This document shows, piece by piece, positions 61,023 through 64,000 of a stretch of DNA of 64,000 nt. The notes beneath the pieces are model-generated. The model had not been told where the DNA came from. It made no database searches and was given only the letters and a program-made list of their open reading frames with translations. This DNA comes from Basidiobolus meristosporus CBS 931.73 (Eukaryota > Basidiobolomycota > Basidiobolomycetes > Basidiobolales > Basidiobolaceae). The stretch covers positions 1 through 64,000 of the forward strand of contig MCFE01000344.1 in the NCBI GenBank assembly GCA_002104905.1, read 5' to 3'. Both the position numbers and the translations under genes were made by a program. Numbering within the stretch: the stretch's first letter is position 1; each line of letters opens with the position of its first letter.

Positions 61023-63036
61023 ATGAGACACCGATCGAACCTGTTGGAGAATTTAAGAGCTCGCGAGAACGGCGAGTATTTTGGGCGAGAGAGCCCACTT
61101 CTGGCTGGTATGACCCCGTTGTTTCCTTCTCTCCCACGATCACCTCAAGGAGCTTTCTAATTCACTCCCACTTTGTTCTTTACAGAGCGGCGGCTATACT
61201 CCAATCCGACATACCTGACCGAGAGGCTCACATTGACGAACATCCTTTCGGAGCACACCGGCTGCGTAAACACCGTCAACTGGAATGAGACGGGGGAATT
61301 GCTGGTCTCCGGTTCGGACGATACTAAGCTTTGCATTTGGAAGTATCCGGAAGGTAGTTTACTTAGTAGCATCGAGACCGATCACGAAGCAAACATATTC
61401 TGCACGAAATTCATGCCTTCTACCAATAGCCAAGTGGTGATTTCGTGTGCTGGCGACAATGTGGTGAAGGTGTGGGATGTGTGGAAAGACGAAGGTGCGT
61501 GTCGACACACATACAAATGCAACTTGGCCAGCACCAAACGCATCGTCACCGAGCCAGGAAATCCCTACGTATTTCTTACGTGCAGCGAAGACGGTAAGTG
61601 CATGGCTTCTACCAGTCGTCCGAGCCCCCAACTAACCCAGCCTCCGATGATGCCTTAGGCACCGTCCGGAACTTCGATCTCAGGGAGTCCCACCAGTGCC
61701 AGAGCGTATGTCGCACAAATCTGGTGGTCAACTTCCGACCCTACTTGATCGAGCTGAACTCAATCACCTTGAACCCCATTCACCCCCAATACATCGCCAT
61801 CGGCGGAGGGGATCCATATGTGTATCTATGGGACAGGAGAATGGTCAGTGCGAAAACTGCCCTGGATCCTCGGCACCAGATGGAGTACTGTGTCAAGAAG
61901 TTCAAGCCGAACAAAAGCAAATCCGACCACGTCACGGCGGTGAAGTTCAGCGAAAGCAACGGCCGGGAGTTGCTCGGCAGCTGGTCCAATGACTTTGTGC
62001 ATCTTTTCGACATCCACGAAAGCAAGGAGAAGGTGGGCACTGAGAAGCCCCCCACCAAGGTCAGGAGAAACTCGTGCACGTACCTTGATAGCAAACGAAA
62101 GAAATCAAGGTATGCCGAGGACTCCGAGAGCGACGACTGCGAGTTGCACACTTCCGAGCCCAGCCTGGACCAGACGGAGGACCCAAGCTCGGAGGAAGAC
62201 ATCGATTTCAACCAACTCACTGAGCTGATTCAGAATGACTGGGAGGATCAAGAGTTGCTTTCCGAGTCGGAGGGTGCCCAGAGCGAGGTCGGTTCTGAGG
62301 TAGAGCAGGGGCTGGATCTTATCACAAGCCGGATAATGGAGGCGAACAGCGACATCGATAGCTCCGATGTCATGGAGGCCATCGAGAGCTTTTTAGACGG
62401 GGATTCTGGAGACGAGTCCAGCGACGAGGACTTCACCTCGGAATACAAGAACATACAGACGATCTTCAACTCGGTGATCGAGGAAGTGAGGGAATCGACC
62501 ACGTACAAGGGACACTGCAACGTCCAAACGATCAAGGATGTGAACTTCTATGGACCGAACGACGAATACGTCATATCGGGCAGCGACGACGGGAACTTCT
62601 TTATCTGGGACAAGAAGTCGCGGAGGATTGTTCAAATCCTGAAAGGCGATGAGGATGTAGTCAACTGTATTCAGGTAAGTTCTGCAACTTCAATATCAAC
62701 AGCCGATCCTAACGACAGCCCCATCAGGGACATCCATTCGAACCGGCCATTGCCGTCTCCGGCATCGATTCCACAATCAAGATCTTCACACCACAAGTAC
62801 AGGGGCCACATGAGGAATTTGAGCCCACGGTCAACGGCGCCCCAGCCACCAGTCCGAATCACGTATGGAGCAGCAAGTCCTTGTTGGCCAGGGAAGAGGA
62901 AATCGTCATGTCCAACGAGAACAGACGACAAGAAGGAATCTGGGGTGCCCCCATCACCGGATCCTTTTTAAGATTCCTCCTTACCAGAGCAGGAGCTATT
63001 GATTCTAGTTCCGATGACATGGACCAGAATAGCTAG
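61023..63036 (+). CDS. DCAF6/8-WDTC1-like WD40 protein (CRL4 substrate receptor)
   Basis: Four or five exons; ATG 61023 opens MRHRSNLLENLRARENGEYF. WD repeats follow: HTGCVNTVNWNETGELLVSG, DDTKLCIWKYPEGSLLSSIE, CTKFMPSTNSQVVISCAGDN, KVWDVWKDEGACRHTYKCNL, TCSEDGTVRNFDLRESHQCQ, and ITLNPIHPQYIAIGGGDPYV with YLWDRRM. WDRR is a WDXR box, the DDB1-contact motif of CUL4 receptors. A long acidic Ser/Asp/Glu insertion (about 62100-62440) separates the last repeats (TTYKGHCNVQTIKDVNFYGP, YVISGSDDGNFFIWDKKSRR), an arrangement seen in DCAF6/DCAF8/WDTC1. The last intron follows VVNCIQ at about 62676; the exon after it reads GHPFEPAIAVSGIDSTIKIF to the stop at 63036. Substrates unknown. Confidence 0.9.
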
Positions 63037-63213
63037 AGAGTTTGTGAATATTTGATGTTGTAAATTTGCTCCTGTTTCCTGTTTTATTACCAAGCAAAAT
63101 TAAACCCGATGTGACTGATCAATCGTCCCGGGAAAAATGGTCCTAATTTCATGACCCTATCCTGCACGTATACTTGGACTGATACGGGCTTGTATTTCTT
63201 TACTATCACGAAT

Positions 63214-63563
63214 ATGGAACCATCTCACGAAAAATCCCCCTCTGACTTTCTCAAGCACATCATCGGACATCCAGTCCAAGTAAAGCTGAACTCCGGCGTT
63301 GACTACAGAGGTAAGGGCATCCTTTGGCTGCTGTGATCTATCAGCCTAACTCAACAAACCTAGGGATTCTCGCGTGCCTGGACGGTTACATGAACATTGC
63401 CCTCGAACAGACCGAAGAATATGTCAACGGGCAGCTGAAGAATAAATACGGAGATGCTTTCATCAGAGGGAATAACGGTATGTCTCCTTCGATTTTGCTC
63501 CCACTCTCGGTAGAGATGCTGACTTCCCCTCTAGTACTTTACATCAGCTCCTTGAAACAGTAG
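63214..63563 (+). CDS. LSM6: U6 snRNA-associated Sm-like protein LSm6
   Basis: Three exons encode about 80 aa, the family length. Sm motif 1 reads SPSDFLKHIIGHPVQVKLNS then GVDYRGILACLDGYMNIALE; motif 2 reads KNKYGDAFIRGNNVLYIS, ending SSLKQ. The IRGNN signature in Sm2 and the DGYMN loop that binds RNA are intact. LSm6 is part of the LSm2-8 ring on U6 snRNA and the LSm1-7 ring in mRNA decay. The final exon is only about 30 nt (VLYISSLKQ and stop), reached by an intron within 63478-63534. An in-frame ATG farther upstream (63151 region) lacks family similarity. Confidence 0.95.
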
Positions 63564-63635
63564 CAGATATATGAATCTCCATGTTGGTGGCAAATGTAAT
63601 AGATAAAATCTTCCTCGTCTTCCCCATTTAACAGC

Positions 63636-63638
<3 letters not shown>

Positions 63639-63684
<46 letters not shown>
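63639..63684. repeat. (GT)23 microsatellite
   Basis: 46 nt of perfect GT repeat, 75 nt after the LSm6 stop, likely within its 3' UTR or terminator region. Confidence 0.98.
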
Positions 63685-63686
<2 letters not shown>

Positions 63687-63880
63687 ATAAATCTACATAT
63701 AAAGGTCGAATGGATTTTCTTAACGTAAAGATACACGCTTCCAAACGAATTGCAAAGATCCATCTAAATGAAACATGATGGACATTGGATAAATCTATGA
63801 CTAATTGATGGTGAAAATTTTCTCATGATATCTGGTGCATGGACGTTGCCACCGTATCTCACACCCTCCCTCAGTTTACC

Positions 63881-64000
63881 ATGTTTGCTCAGCTACGACA
63901 GATCGCCAGAACTTCCGTGCCACGCGCCTCAGCCCAGAAGCTCTTCTACTCCACCGAGTCCATGAACGCTGGGGAGAAGTTGCTTTTCAACAAACTCAAA
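63881..64000 (+). CDS. Probable BolA3-like mitochondrial protein, N-terminus only
   Basis: A frame from ATG 63881 runs off the window: MFAQLRQIARTSVPRASAQK then LFYSTESMNAGEKLLFNKLK. The first 25 residues are Arg/Ser-rich without acids, as in mitochondrial targeting peptides. The GEKLLFNKLK segment resembles the first helix of BolA3 (Bol3/Aim1), a factor that helps deliver [4Fe-4S] clusters to lipoate synthase and complex II. Only 40 residues are visible and the conserved BolA loop is outside the window. Another mitochondrial protein remains possible. Confidence 0.5.
   Translation, partial: MFAQLRQIARTSVPRASAQKLFYSTESMNAGEKLLFNKLK

Noticed and set aside
61157-62935. Several minus-strand open frames across the DCAF-like gene
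   Set aside because: They are antisense shadows of a GC-rich, Ser/Asp/Glu-rich coding region with clear WD repeats on the plus strand.

Overview
The window is nuclear DNA of a fungus, read from dense protein-coding genes with many short introns (about 50-90 nt), Ty1/copia and Ty3/gypsy retrotransposons, and genes typical of fungi: glycogen synthase, a SIZ SUMO ligase, Rmd1-type proteins and amino-acid permeases. Several genes look more like their animal counterparts (TXNL1 with a PITH domain, a DCAF6/8-like WD protein, a UBE2G1-like E2, a CDC42SE-like CRIB protein, a germinal-centre kinase III). That mix suggests an early-diverging, non-Dikarya lineage, for example Basidiobolus/Conidiobolus-like. 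This placement is an inference and was not tested.

Layout. 1-9850 is a graveyard of elements: a possible Plavaka-type relic, a minus-strand copia fragment, a minus-strand Ty3/gypsy RT-RNaseH-integrase relic, then a decayed full-length copia element that carries a 730-bp foldback element. 10072-35129 is a gene block: Dal5-type permease (-), SIZ/PIAS SUMO E3 (+), two tandem Rmd1-family genes (-,-), a GH20 hexosaminidase (+), a LysP-like amino-acid permease (+), a SAM/HMG-box/AT-hook protein (-), proteasome beta5 (-) head-to-head with an E2 enzyme (+), an RBBP4/Msi1-type WD40 protein (+) and glycogen synthase (+). 35750-54000 is a copia island. It holds one intact 4687-bp element with identical LTRs, a sibling broken by one frameshift, a solo LTR, several decayed or inverted LTR pieces, and one intact bHLH gene in the middle. 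55323-64000 is a second gene block: GCK-III kinase (-) head-to-head with a CRIB protein (+), then TXNL1, a DCAF-like WD protein, LSm6 and the start of a probable BolA3-like gene, all (+).

Themes. Ubiquitin/SUMO/proteasome functions recur (SIZ, beta5, UBE2G1-like, DCAF-like, TXNL1). The kinase and the CRIB protein share a divergent promoter and could both belong to Cdc42/polarity signalling. The most striking feature of the mobile DNA is that the copia primer-binding site is a perfect 12-nt complement of the initiator-tRNA-Met anticodon arm, as in Ty5 and Drosophila copia, and contains the gag-pol ATG itself.

Exon boundaries were read by eye from GT..AG sites and reading frame; those given to the base are my best models. 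No tRNA, rRNA or CRISPR was recognised.
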